A model generated the notes under the pieces. That model was not told the origin of the DNA. It saw nothing but the letters and a program-made list of their open reading frames with translations, and did not search any database. Below, in pieces: positions 12,977-24,078 of a stretch of DNA of 64,000 nucleotides (positions are counted from its first letter, which is position 1; each line of letters begins with the position of its first letter). The stretch is from the NCBI GenBank assembly GCA_028532985.1, contig JANCIK010000007.1, positions 3,286,001-3,350,000 of the forward strand. The letters run 5' to 3'. The translations under genes were made by a program, and so were the position numbers. The DNA is from Stropharia rugosoannulata. Lineage: Eukaryota; Basidiomycota; Agaricomycetes; Agaricales; Strophariaceae.

Positions 12977-14304
12977 ATGAACGCAGCACAACAGCCATTT
13001 GACGATATTGCTAAAATGTATGTACTTCTCTCTATGATCTGGATATCTTTTTATATAATGAGTATTTGGCAGCACTGGCCCTCCTGTACGTACATGGCAG
13101 ACCAATTTCTGTGAACGGCTGATAAAGCGGCATTCTTAGTTCTTTGCCTTGGTCCTTTACTGGGGACTGTTCGGAGTTCTATCCACACAAACATGTAAGT
13201 AACGCGCATACGATTCTACTATGATCATATACTAATCACCGGTATTTAGACATATATTATCAGGCCTTCCCAAATGACAAACTCTCTATCAAATCATTCG
13301 TCTATTCGACATATCTTATCGAGGTCGCACAGACCATCATGATCACAAACACATTGTGGGGCTGGTTCGTTTCCGGTTATGGAAACGTCGAGCTTCTCAA
13401 TGTAGTCGGCTCAGATTGGCTGTCTGTCGCACTTTTTGAAGGAATCAGTACGTATCATAGTCTCATTCTACACATATTTCAAACTAACCAAAAGAAAGTC
13501 GCATTCATGGTCCAAACATTCTACGCCTACCGCATCAAAGTAATTTCACGAAGTAACATTATCCCCTGCATTATCATGTTGGTGCGTATTTCCAGTTCCC
13601 TGATACGACGAAACAAAACTATATTGTCTTTAGATGGCCGTGGCATCGTTCGCCGGCGCCATCGCCATCTCTGTGGATACTGCCGTTGTTCAGTCTCTAC
13701 AGCTAGTTTACAAGGAGAAGTCAAGATTCTTTCCAGTTCTAGGAGTATGCATGTCATTGTCCCTAATGCCGTCGTTTTTTCTTAGTATCGTTGACTCTTC
13801 AGCTATGGCAAGGCGCTGCTTCGGCTTGTGATATACTCATTGCCATATGCATGACATACGAGGTAAGTATACTTAAACAGTTCAAACCGTATCTATCATT
13901 CACGGTGCCACAGATAAGAAGAGCGTCAAAACAGACCCAAGCCTTTGTCCAGGCTCACCTATCAGGTATAATTCGACTAACGGTCGAGACTGGTACGTTG
14001 ACGGGTAAGCGTTCTAATACAGAGCCATAACTTCACGCTAACATACATTATAGCTGCTGTATCTGTAGTATCGCTCGTCCTGATCTACGCCGCAGAGCCA
14101 CTGCCGTACTGGCAAGCGGCGATGCCATGCCTCAGCAAGCTATATAGCAATACCATGATGGCGGTTGTGAACAGCCGAATCCGTTTCAAGATATGTTCTG
14201 AATCGACAACTTGGAACGAACGTGTCGTCGAAGAGAGCAAAATATCGACATCCACATGCGAAGCGCCTATGGTGTTTGCTGAAAGAGACGAAGAAACTGT
14301 TTAG
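12977..14304 (+). CDS. DUF6534-type multi-pass membrane protein, copy 1
   Basis: Nine exons: 12,977-13,017, 13,073-13,085, 13,140-13,194, 13,250-13,447, 13,499-13,581, 13,634-13,744, 13,803-13,862, 13,914-13,992 and 14,054-14,304. All junctions keep phase, giving about 296 residues. The product has the order typical of basidiomycete DUF6534 proteins: FFALVLYWGLFGVLSTQT in the first helix, a YYQAFPNDKLSIK loop, AQTIMITNTL, FYAYRI, WQGAASACDILIA, a KQTQAF-to-LTVETG stretch, and KLYSNTMMAVVNSR near the end. Hydrophobic segments suggest about seven helices. The family is large in Agaricomycetes and its role is unknown; a receptor-like function has been guessed only from topology. Exon 2 is just 13 nt. 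The neighbour at 14,881 is a tandem paralogue with the same exon layout. Confidence 0.85.
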
Positions 14305-14835
14305 CGTACAAAAGAGAATGGCGAGCTTGTCGCAGTGTGCTGCTCCGTCGGTCAATTTATATATATGTAGCCCCATAGCCTGTATTTATTTTTCACTGTG
14401 TACCATCTCTGATTTAGTATCCAGTAAATGTAGACCACAAGGCAGGGAGCGTGAATTTAGAAAAAATATGATAACTAATACGATGCCGCTACTTAGACGC
14501 AATGGAGGTCGACCTGGGATTAAAATAGGACTCCGGCTTTTCAAGTTCTCACATGAGTTGCTGAAGAACGGTATTACATACTTTGCAGGCTCTCAATTTC
14601 GAACTCATGTACATCTAGTACTTCCAGGTGCGTATTTTTCTCTCCTAATTATATATGCTCTAAATTTCAAACATTCATTCATGTTGTAGGCAGATTTTCG
14701 AAAGGCATGTTCTGTCTGCCGGGACGCCGATGATATGGCTACACCATTTAAAATATGACTGATATGCTGATGGCCGCTGAAGCTGAGCGCTGAAGAACAG
14801 CCACAGGGACAGGCTATTAATAGAAATTAGAATGT
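14305..14835. other. Spacer between tandem paralogues
   Basis: This holds the 3' region of copy 1 and the upstream region of copy 2. Open frames here are shadows. The motif CTATTAATAGAA near 14,815 matches the region before copy 1. Confidence 0.5.
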
Positions 14836-14844
14836 CATATATAG
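14836..14844 (+). promoter_or_regulatory. TATA box, second DUF6534 gene
   Basis: CATATATAG is 36 bp before the ATG at 14,881, followed by CCCAGG and preceded by TATTAATAGAA. It matches the element before copy 1 in sequence and spacing. Confidence 0.5.
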
Positions 14845-14880
14845 CCCAGGTCGCATACCATTGATCCCCCGTACCTCATC

Positions 14881-16138
14881 ATGGCCGCAGGCCGGGAGCC
14901 CTTTGGCGATGCCTCACAAACGTATGTCTATCTCTATACTCGCAGGGTATTTTCTTACCTACTAAAGCACTGACAGACGTGATCCTCCTGTACGTCTACC
15001 AGCAAACCGAGTTGCACTAATTATTAAAAATCTAATAAAACGGCTTGCTCAGTTCTTGGCCTTAGTCATGTATTGGGTACTATTCGGAGCTCTGTCCACC
15101 AAGACATGTGATTACCTCACAGCATGATGCTCTCTTCCTCTACTGACCACCGTCATCCAGACACCTTTCATCAAGCCTTCCCAAACGACAAACTTTCTCT
15201 GAAGCCTTTTGTCGCAAAATACTACGTGGCCTCGGAGGTTGTACAGGCCATAATGGTCACCCACACTCTCTGGAGCTCGTTTGCATACGGCTATGCCAAT
15301 GCAGAACTGTTCGGTATGGCAGGCTCCAGTTGGCCCTTGTTTGAAGGACTAAGTACGTATCATAGATTCGTCTCACTAAGTCGAGTCACTCCTTACTGAG
15401 AACGTGATGGAAGTTGCTTTTGTCGTGCAAGTACTCTGCACCTACCGCATTAGAGCTATTTCCCAAAACAAGACTATCCCTTGTCTTGTTTTTCTGGTAC
15501 GCATCGCCAGCGTTCTCGAACTGCGTTCAAGCCATAAATAAATATCATTAGATGGGTGTTACATCACTCGCCGGAGCTATTGCCATTTCTGTGGATAATA
15601 CTTATTTTGTTCACTCTGTACAGCCAACCTACAAGAACAGACTCGAGATCGATGTAGGTGTACGTGCGCTCTGAGTTTCCTACTCCACAATGTCTTCTTA
15701 CAATTTACTTGCTCATAGATCTGGCAAGGCGGAATGTGGGCATTAGACTTACTCATAACTTTTTGCGCGACATACGAGGTAATATACACTTACTTACCAT
15801 TTGTCTGCATAGCTGGCACTTACATCAGTTTAGATAATAAGAGCGTCGAAGCAGACTAACATATCCGAGCCCACTGACTTCTCCGGTATACTTCGTCAGG
15901 GAGTAAAGGCTGCTACACCGACCGGTACGTGCCTTATTACACCTGTACATACTTCTACAACTTATGGACATCCCCAGTTTCCGTATTCGCAGCATCATTT
16001 GTCCTGGTCTACGCCATGGTTCCAGCGCCATACGGGCCGACCGTGCTGCCCTGTCTCTCAAAACTATACAGCACCACTATGGCGGCGGTTTTGAACAGTC
16101 GCATGCTTTCAGTAGGTCACTCGAAATCAGCAGCCTAG
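14881..16138 (+). CDS. DUF6534-type multi-pass membrane protein, copy 2
   Basis: Nine exons parallel copy 1: 14,881-14,921, 14,977-14,989, 15,053-15,107, 15,161-15,352, 15,414-15,496, 15,552-15,653, 15,719-15,778, 15,834-15,924 and 15,978-16,138. The first three exons are 41, 13 and 55 nt in both genes. Key segments are FLALVMYWVLFGALSTKT, FHQAFPNDKLSLK, AIMVTHTLWSS, VVQVLCTYRIRAIS, IWQGGMWALDLLI and KLYSTTMAAVLNSR. The C-terminal cytosolic tail is shorter than in copy 1: about 10 residues follow NSR, where copy 1 has over 40. The pair arose by tandem duplication including the promoter and has since diverged considerably in protein sequence. Function unknown; membrane location inferred from hydrophobic segments. 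Confidence 0.83.
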
Positions 16139-17333
16139 AATGGGCGGAATGAGAAAGAGGAGTAAATTTCATGTGATGCAGCGCCCGTGTTCAGTATGGC
16201 CGCAGACACGGATGAGATAGATAAGCATCTGCAAATGTCTCTGGTCAATGGAGTGTAACGACTACCTCCACCACCTAGAGTTATTCGTTTCATAGATCTT
16301 TGCCTATAGTCTTGTAGCCAGCATTTGCTAGTAGTAAACTATTGACCATTTACTGGAATATGTGTGTCAAAACATAATCTTTGCAACCTTTTGAAAGGTA
16401 TGTAGGCATGTTCTGAAACCTGCGCATTCACCGATAGTGAAGAGAAAGGCACCTTTTAAAGTACCAGATCCATGAGAAATAGTGGACAACAGATAACCTT
16501 CGGTACATGTAGCAAGTCCGTAAGGATTGCATAGATCCTTTATAGCTGCGACCACGTCTGCATCCACATACTGAAGATAAATTGGAATGTCCATCCTGTA
16601 ATGTGTGGAGCCAGGTTGGGACCAATAAAACCCGAGACCTGATGATTGCGTCGTGCGTGGTAGTATTTCTTTGAACTGGGGGATACCGCGTCAGTGTGTA
16701 ACCCTTGTGAACTGTGTAGGCTGCTACAAAGACGGCTCGGTGGTTAATATGATGATTTGTTCCAAGGTACGTCTATCTCTTCATGACGAACCTTTGTGGA
16801 TCATTAACTCTTGTTAGTAGAAGATCGCGTCATACTGCTCGAAAGAGGTAATACTTCTATTTAATTTCAATTGCCAATAATCGGTTAACGTGCTCGATCC
16901 ACTGTTCCGAAGTGCCAGAAACAAAACCGGTGAGTAGACAAGTAGATGGACTTGGTGGCCAGCTGAATAGAGACACTCGCCTATTAAGGTCATACACAAG
17001 CAAGTATGTCGACAGCCGCATATCCCCGTTTCCTTCAAGCTATTGCAGTCATTCCAGAACGAAGGCTTGATTTCTCGTGCCTTACCCGAAATATTTGTTG
17101 GAATTCCGAGAGGCAAGGACAAATAACGACACGAGGATTGCCGCCGACACGCGGAGTTCTTTCTGTGTCAAATGTATATTTTTAGTACTCTCGTTACCTA
17201 TGCAATTGCTAGCTTCGATTACTAGCTATTTAACTACACGTTCATACGTACTTAAAAACCTTTTACTCTTCATGTTTCTTACTACTTGTGAATGCTCTTC
17301 TCGAGCTCTTATTCTTCTCATTTTCAGTATATA
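16139..17333. other. Intergenic, nothing recognised
   Basis: No frame here fits a known family and no third DUF6534 copy is visible. Short frames on both strands overlap. A gene with its first exons here, upstream of the 17,334 gene, cannot be excluded because a TTTTCAG acceptor-like site sits at 17,322-17,327. Confidence 0.45.
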
Positions 17334-18263
17334 ATGTTGTGCATAAATCTGCTGCACCTCAGTCGTTTGCACCCTCTTCGAGGCAACGAGCTGAGGTGAG
17401 CACAAGTTCTTTTACTCATATTTATGTACTCGTATTTACATGACTTTGTAGGCTATTCTTACAGGTAAATACACAGTCGTTTGCACCCTCTTCGAGGCAA
17501 CGAGCTGAGGCTATTCTTACAATATTTGTTGCTGCTGTGGGCTTAGACAAACAGTACACACTCGACAAACTCTACATCACACAATGTGATCTCTCCATAG
17601 AGCCTGCCTTCCATGTTGTCCGCAGCCTTGCTACTAGGAAGAGTAAAGTATCGGACTATCCGGACGGCGTCGAGGGAATGCCCAAAATCCGAGGAATGCG
17701 TGCTCTTGATCCATCTATTTTTGTTGATTTGAGCCGAGCAAAAATGTGGAAAACCGCAACAATTAGGACAATACAGGAAAGGGAATTAGTGAGGAATGAC
17801 CCGCAGTGGGATATTTTATATTCCAAGCAGAACACATGCGTAGGCCCGGTGGATTTCCACATAGACGGGACCGAGCAAGTCATTACGGTGCCGCTTTTTC
17901 TCAGTGAGAATACGGTGAAAATAGCCACAATGAATTATTTTGTCAGCCACGACAGAAAGCACCCTGTTACTCCACCAGTCTTGCCCCTCGCTCCACGAAA
18001 GACTAGGCTTATTTGCTCTCAGTTACTTACCTAAGTTTACAATCTGTAGCATGATAAATGAACGTATTCGACAAGATGTTGACAATCAATGGAGAGTGAG
18101 AGTCCATTTACCGCAGGAGGCGCTTAACAAGTATGTCGGTATGGATCTGAAACGTTACGCCGAGGACTTTCCTACGAAACCCCCGCCTACAGTACGTAGT
18201 GTTCATCGATTACTGGCAGCCATTTGTCTGCCTCGCGGAAATGTATTGCATGAACGTGCATGA
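17334..18263 (+). CDS. Unrecognised small protein with a duplicated exon segment
   Basis: My model is ATG at 17,334 with exons 17,334-17,395, 17,452-17,941 and 18,036-18,263, giving about 259 residues. The first intron (GTGAGC...TTGTAG, 56 bp) is well supported. The second (GTCAGC...CTAAG, 94 bp) is only the best phase-consistent choice. The sequence around residues 35-175 looks like a real soluble domain: a SSRQRAEAILTIFV helix, KLYITQCDLSIEPAFHVVRS, then LDPSIFVDLSRAKMW and an FHIDGTEQVITVPLF strand-like stretch. A 48-nt segment at its 5' end occurs twice, once split by the intron and once without it, read in two different frames. I do not recognise the family, and the start is uncertain because further 5' exons are possible. 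Confidence 0.5.
17360..17521 (+). repeat. Tandem 48-nt duplication, one copy intron-split
   Basis: Copy A is 17,360-17,395 plus 17,452-17,463, interrupted by a 56-bp GT-AG intron. Copy B is 17,474-17,521, uninterrupted. Removing the intron makes A identical to B over 48 nt. Ten bases (GGTAAATACA) separate the copies. Confidence 0.9.
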
Positions 18264-18880
18264 TCGTGTATATAAAATTAGTTCGGATGATAATTAGCAT
18301 TCATGTACTACGTGGTAACGGAACGCAGGATCCATTGGCTGTACGCATTTACTGAAGACCTATAAATTATTACTCCAATCTATAGGTTTTTTTTACAGAC
18401 CGGAAGGATAAACAGGAGGGTGGCGGTCCCTGCCAAGCTGAGATGCTTGAAGCAATATGGGTATATTCTATAATTTGCTCTGTGGGCGTTTACTCCTACG
18501 TACTGGAGCTACTTTGAGTCACCCGTGGCTGCGTCGCAGCGGATGTTCGTAGGATATTCGTGAGAGGGAGGAGGAGGCTACTGTCGGTAGCAGGCTCTAT
18601 TGTAGCTATACGCATTAGCAAGTCACGCAAAAGAACGACGTCCACGTAGAAAGAAATAACCATCCAGGCCGGATGTATGGCTGCGTAAACCATTTACAAA
18701 CCACAGGCGGTGGATGCGTGGCCAGTGTGCTGCAAGACTGCTAGCCATGAGGCGCTTGGGAAGCGCGACCACTGCCGTGCAAATGAAAGACGAGCAGTGA
18801 TCGATGATCCTCGTTCGAGTTTCGTGTTTGAACTCAGGTTCGCCTTCTACACACGAGTCTGCCATGATTTGGCTACTGAC
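18264..18880. other. Intergenic, nothing recognised
   Basis: This spacer precedes the DUF2235-WD40 gene. It has short frames only, a run of T at about 18,388-18,395 and no repeats that I can see. Confidence 0.5.
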
Positions 18881-18889
18881 TTTATAAAC
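18881..18889 (+). promoter_or_regulatory. TATA box of the DUF2235-WD40 gene
   Basis: TTTATAAAC stands about 69-77 bp before the ATG at 18,958, leaving room for a leader of roughly 40 nt. Confidence 0.45.
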
Positions 18890-18957
18890 ACGCCCTTGAC
18901 AACGCTAATTCTACATCCAACCCCTTCAATTCAGCTGGGCCCTAACCTCTCTTGACA

Positions 18958-21900
18958 ATGGCCGAGAAACCGGATGGAACTCCCAGTAAATGCTCTACCG
19001 CCATGACTTTATTCGTACGAGTTGATTATCTCAGGCAGTACTGGTGTGCGCTCTGAAACACCCTCCAGCTCGCAGTGCGAGACAGGAGCGTGCTGCCACG
19101 ACATGTCCAGCAATGGTAGAAACTTGGTAATCTTCATGGATAGCTATATAAACCAATATGCCGCGGTGAGTTCAAGTAAGATCCGACGTCAAGCGACGCT
19201 GATAAATATGTAGACTACCAACGTTGTCGAGCTTTACAAACTGGCTAGCAATACTGGATCGCGGCAACTCACTTGGTTTGATAGCGGAAAGAGTGCTTAT
19301 ATAATCGACAGAGGGGTCGTTGCACATGGAAGTCCAGGTGGCCAGACGACGCAGTTGTTGATCCTGTCGGCCAAGTTATTGATAGCTTGGTAAGGATCCC
19401 AACATTATTTTTACGTATTACCCAAGTTTGAACATTATAACTTGTACCAGGAAATTCAGGCAGACGGTGCAAGATGCATTTCGCTGGCTTTGCGATAATT
19501 ATGAAGAAGGCGACAGAATATTTTGTTTTGGTATATCAAAGTGCAACCGTTTGTGTTACCTTCCTCAATTTCGAATTTTACTAGGATTCTCTCGAGGGGC
19601 ACTCCAAGTCCGCGTTCTTTCTGCGATGATCGCGAAGGTATATGCGAACAAACTCTATTACGCAACGTCAGGTCTCATTGATCACTCTAGATTGGCTTAA
19701 TTAGCAAAGGAAATGAGACGCAAATCCCATTGTAAGGATCTGTTCATTCAACTACTTATGCTTGAAAACCCATACACGTTGCGCTTAGCGCGTATAACCT
19801 ATACTGCGGTTTAGATAGCAACCTCATTCCAGGCTGGTGGCCACAAAAGCGACCTTCCGAGATAACCATTAGCACCACCGAGAGGTTCAAGAGCACATTC
19901 TCGCGGGATGTCAAAGTTCACTTCGTTGGTGCTTGGTTTGTTGTTAACCACCAGGTATATGTCATGCTCTTGATGTTTTATGTATAGGGATACAGTACCA
20001 GACTTGGGTATTCTACGAAATAACATCGCGCCTTTCCCAGGAGTGGCAGAAGGCATGGATCATGTGTGCTACTTTCGACATGCACTAGCACTCGATGAGC
20101 ATCGTGTTAGGTATATACCACTACATGCCGAACGCGTCCCGTCGACAGATAGAAGCTATGAATCACAGAGACATTTTTCTAACTGCTTAGTTTCTCGGCC
20201 ACAGACACTCGAAGTTTGGTTTGCCGGTACTCATGGGGATATGTATGTTTCAGTAATATTTTAAATCTTACGATTGGATGCTGAATATTTTAGTGGTGGG
20301 GGTAATGCTGCAGAAAGTCAGCCTGCGCTGCGGTGGATGCTTTACGAAGCAGGCAGTTTCGGCCTTCGGACAAACCTGATGGCGCATCACCTTCGTTATA
20401 GTGCAGATATTAAAGTTAGCCAGATCAACAAATTTATGCCTTGGATATTTTCTTTACTTGAATTTCTTCCTATTCCACGGGATAAAGTTACGATATCCAG
20501 CGAAACATATGTAAGAACGTATATGTGAGTTAGTAACCACATTGGCACCAACAAACACTGACGTAGTTCGCGGTATTAGGCCACATTTATTTCGCTCCCG
20601 GAGGATTAAATCTGGCCAAAAAGTTCACTACTCAGCCTTGCACGCTTTAAGGACGGGGTCTTACTTTCCCAAGGCTCGCATGCCATACGACGTTACCGAA
20701 ACATGGGACACTCTCAGTCTTGACACTTGTGTGGCGTATGATGCAGACCAACTTATGAAGACATTAATGAACAAGGTTGTCGTCGAGAATGATCACGCTT
20801 CATGGGATGCTGTTACTCGTTTTGCTGTCTCAGGTATGCTTTACTACATTGTATTTTCCGCTGATTATTTACATGTATGAGTTCAGAGATTGGAAAACAA
20901 GCGGTCTACGAAGAGGTGATGCACTACCTTACCTCCGAGGATGGGGATACAGCGAACGATAAAAGAAGAAGTCAGCTTATTAGAAGGGCCAGAGCGCTGC
21001 TAATGGACCATAGAGCACAACTACACATGCTTCCCGAGATTAAAGCGAAGCAATCAGGACTACACAGGACGCCGATGAATATGTATGAAAAAGAGGAACG
21101 TAGGTTTCTTGATGAATTTACAACTTGTAAGTTGAACATAGGTGTAAAGTTCATGCGTTACTTGACAATTTTTTGTCCAGATCAGCGCCTCGTCTTAAAA
21201 GGCCACCGGTCTCCTGTATTGTCTATCGCAATCTCTGGAGATGGTACGAGAATAGTATCTGGCTCCCAGAACGGTATATTCTTGGAATGGGACGCATATA
21301 CAGGAGGGGTCACGAAGGAATATTTGATCGGTCATAAAAACCCGACAACCAACCAGTGCGTTGTCTTTTCATCGAATAGGGTCCATATGGTGTCTACATC
21401 GCCCGACAAGACAATCATGGTGTGGGATAACACGACCCCACCACAGACGCTGCAAGGCCACCATCACTCCGAGTCTGCCGTCTCATTCTCACCAGACGCA
21501 ACGCAATTAGTTTCGGGCTCCCAGGATAATACACTTTCTATCTGGGATGTTAATACGGGGGCGATGATGGGACAGAACATGGGGGGCCATACGGACGCTG
21601 TACTTTCCGTCACATTCTCTCCAGATGGAAAATGGATAGCTTCTGGCTCAGCAGACGCGACAGTTTGTTTTTGGGGCGTGAACGAAGGCCGACAGCTTGG
21701 TTTACCATGTCAAGGCCACGAATGCGGGGTGCACTCGGTAGCATTCTCCCTGGATGGGACTAGAGTTGTCTCCGGCTCGGCCGACTGTACCATTCGAATT
21801 TGGGATGTAAGGAGCGGCCTTAGCGTTGGACAGCCTCTGGTAGGGCACGAGGGAGCCGTTCGTTCTGTCTCATTTTCGCCTGACGGATCCCGTATAGCCT

Positions 21901-22079
21901 CGGGATCGTCAGATCGCACAGTGCGCATCTGGGACGTTGAAACGGGCAAGCAAATAGGAGAACCGCTCAAAGGGCACAGGAGGGATGTGAATTGTGTTTG
22001 TTTCTCACCAGACGGGACTCGTGTAATTTCGGGATCCAGTGACTGGACGCTTCGGATCTGGGATGTTACTCTTAAGTAG
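18958..22079 (+). CDS. DUF2235 alpha/beta hydrolase fused to WD40 repeats
   Basis: Twelve phase-consistent exons: 18,958-18,985, 19,035-19,165, 19,214-19,389, 19,451-19,530, 19,585-19,636, 19,691-19,731, 19,819-19,935, 19,988-20,242, 20,294-20,524, 20,580-20,833, 20,887-21,126 and 21,181-22,079. The N-terminal half is a DUF2235 (Tle1-like phospholipase fold) domain: RNLVIFMD opens it, GFSRGA is the nucleophile elbow, FAGTHGDIGGG carries the His/Asp motif, and ALRWMLYEAG follows. The C-terminal half has seven WD40 blades, each closing with a WD-type dipeptide or a variant. Such fusions occur in Agaricomycetes; the propeller probably senses or binds a partner. The usual D-G-T-x-N motif near the N-terminus reads D-S-Y-I-N, so catalysis may be altered. 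The last intron (54 bp) is a multiple of three without stops, so it could be retained. Function otherwise unknown. Confidence 0.85.
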
Positions 22080-22600
22080 TGCTCTGGCTGGTGGTCTGAT
22101 ATTAGCGTATGTCTGAAGACATGTTGGAACTATGGTGAATTTATCTTTGATTTTCGAAGCAATATATAGTTCAGAGAATATCCATAGGAATACACTGTAA
22201 GTCTCCGTTCCGCTATCAGCTATCTGCACGCACCAATAAGACTGCGTTGGGCGGTATATGAGAAATATAGCAGGGCCTCGGCCTACTCCGTGGCTATAAT
22301 TAATGAAGCTAAAGGCCTTGACAGGCCTTCTCTGGTCTTCTCCATGTCGGGATTACGGCGTCGCAATCATTTGTGCCTGCTGATCATGCGCACCTGGGGA
22401 CTTGTTATTTCCGTCGCCATCATTTCGCTCGTGAGTTGTACAGCTGCTGGGAGGATAAGATCCGAGCGACTGATAATATTTTACCGAGAGGAAGAAGAAA
22501 CATTCGTTATTCATTATCCAATAGAAGTTATACATAAAAGGTGAAAAGCAAAGAGATGGAGCAGGGAGATGAACAAGTACAGTGGGTAATTTAGTCGAAC
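22080..22600. other. Convergent intergenic region
   Basis: This lies between the 3' ends of the WD40 fusion gene and the minus-strand DUF3602 gene. No coding signal or repeat beyond short frames. Confidence 0.5.
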
Positions 22601-23477
22601 CTAGACGCGCGTTTTGGACTTGGAACGGTCGCGGTGGATGTTACCTGCGCCGCCACGGCCGGTACTCTCATACCGGCGCTCGTGAGTAGGATGGGAATGC
22701 TCGATGGGGGGCTCGTGAAGCGGAGTAATGTTCGCGAGTCCGCCACGGCCGGTGGAGTGCCTGAACGAGCACGGAATGAGCACGGAATGGAATGAAATGC
22801 AGGAGGGATGAGTGACTCACGGTCCCGAGTCGGTGGCGCCAACGCGGCGGCGCTCCTCCTCGTCGATGACGTCGGGCTTGTGACCGTCGCCGAGGTGGAT
22901 GTTTCCTGCGCCTCCGCGGCCGGTGGAGTGCACCGCAGGCGGGCGGGAGCGGGAGCGCGAATGGGAGGTGTTGCGGATGTTGCCTATTCCGCCGCGACCG
23001 GACGAGATCTACGGGGCACGGAGGGTCAGCTAGGAAAGATAAGGCGAGAGAAGGGGGGCATACAGGTGTGTGCTCGTGTGCGGCGACATACTCGCGGATG
23101 ATATCCTGCTCGGCGACGTCTGGGAGCGGGCGGACAGAGCTTGGCTCGCGCGAGGGCGAGTGCAGATTCCCTGCGCCGCCGCGGCCCGTGGAGTAAACCT
23201 GCGAAAAAGGTGGTAAGTATGGGACGGGCGGGGACGATGATGATGAGGGACGGACCTGGTTGGGGTTGACGGCGGGCTCACGTCCCCTGGTGATGGAAAA
23301 GTCGTCGGGGCCGGTCTCTGGGCGTGCATCGCGGGAGAGCGAGGTGCGGCGCATGTTGCCCAGGCCGCCACGGCCAGTCGATTGCTATACTAGTCGTCAG
23401 CACGGGAAAAAAGGGGAAAAGGGAGCGGGACGCACGAAGGCCTCACGGCCGCGGGATGTCGAGGGTTCTTCTGTCAT
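22601..23477 (-). CDS. DUF3602 (Par32-type) protein with six GRGG motifs
   Basis: Five exons on the minus strand: 23,436-23,477, 23,256-23,384, 23,064-23,198, 22,821-23,008 and 22,601-22,760. They splice in phase into about 217 residues. The product contains six repeats of the form (S)TGRGGxGN(I/L/M), the hallmark of the fungal DUF3602 family, separated by Ser/Arg/Pro-rich linkers. Exons 2, 3, 4 and 5 each start with such a motif, so the exons map onto repeat modules; exons 4 and 5 each hold a second one inside. In yeast the family member Par32 is a phosphorylated regulator downstream of TORC1 that controls ammonium transport. That role is known for the yeast protein and only inferred here. 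A TATA box sits 40-47 bp upstream of the start. The protein should be largely disordered and cytosolic. Confidence 0.87.
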
Positions 23478-23516
23478 GGATAGAGGTCAGAATGAGTGGA
23501 TAGCAGAAACAGCGCA

Positions 23517-23524
23517 TTTATAAA
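23517..23524 (-). promoter_or_regulatory. TATA box of the DUF3602 gene
   Basis: TTTATAAA, read on the minus strand, 40-47 bp before the ATG at 23,477. Confidence 0.5.
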
Positions 23525-23634
23525 GGGGACAGGCTGACAGCAGCTGTCACTGTGAGGCACGCGAGCGATAAGATACTGGCCCGCCGGCACAAACCCCCCT
23601 CCCTTATCTCTTATCGCAACTTCGCCTCTTGTCC

Positions 23635-23937
23635 TCAAACCACCACCTTCCCCTCCCCGCAAGCCGCATATATGCGCCCTAGAACGTTTCCCCCGTCCCC
23701 AGAAGCCCCGCCGCGAACCTGCGCAGCGAGGACGACGCTTGTGGGAGCGAAAAACTTACGCGGTTTGTAGTACGGCACGCTGTCGACCGAGTACCGGTCC
23801 TCTTCCTCGCGGTTCTCCTCCGTGTTGCTCAGCGTCCGGCTCAGTCGTGCGCCTAATGCAGAGATCTTGTCGCCCAGCGTCCGCCGCGATGGCGACTGCG
23901 AGCTCGATGTCGACCGCGGGGCCGCAAGTACACTCAT
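23635..23937 (-). CDS. Small hypothetical protein, 3' end uncertain
   Basis: An ATG at 23,937 opens a Ser/Arg-rich reading frame with a likely amphipathic block (TLGDKISALGARLSRTLS) followed by an acidic stretch and RYSVDSVPYYKPR. Unspliced, it ends at 23,635 with about 100 residues. If the GTAAGT donor at 23,759 and the GCGCAG acceptor ending at 23,719 are used, the frame instead runs down to a stop at 23,474, overlapping the start of the DUF3602 gene and its TATA box, which I find less likely. A minus-strand TATA-like sequence near 24,090 would give a leader over 100 nt long. Family not recognised; transcript data would decide the model. Confidence 0.4.
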   Translation of the reverse strand: MSVLAAPRSTSSSQSPSRRTLGDKISALGARLSRTLSNTEENREEEDRYSVDSVPYYKPRKFFAPTSVVLAAQVRGGASGDGGNVLGRIYAACGEGKVVV

Positions 23938-24078
23938 TTTGTCCGGGTCGGGGCTGTTTCGGGTCGGCGGGGTCGCTATGGTGGGAGCCTTGGGGGGCCT
24001 TTTATGGTGGTTGTTGTAGGATGGCGGAGGGGGGAAGGAGGAGGGAGGATGAAGTGGCGTGGTTGTGGCGGAAGACAA

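Noticed and set aside
20877..21180. Treating the WD40 frame at 20,877 as a separate gene with its own start
   Set aside because: The exon at 20,887 joins in phase to the DUF2235 exons, and DUF2235-WD40 fusions are known in these fungi.
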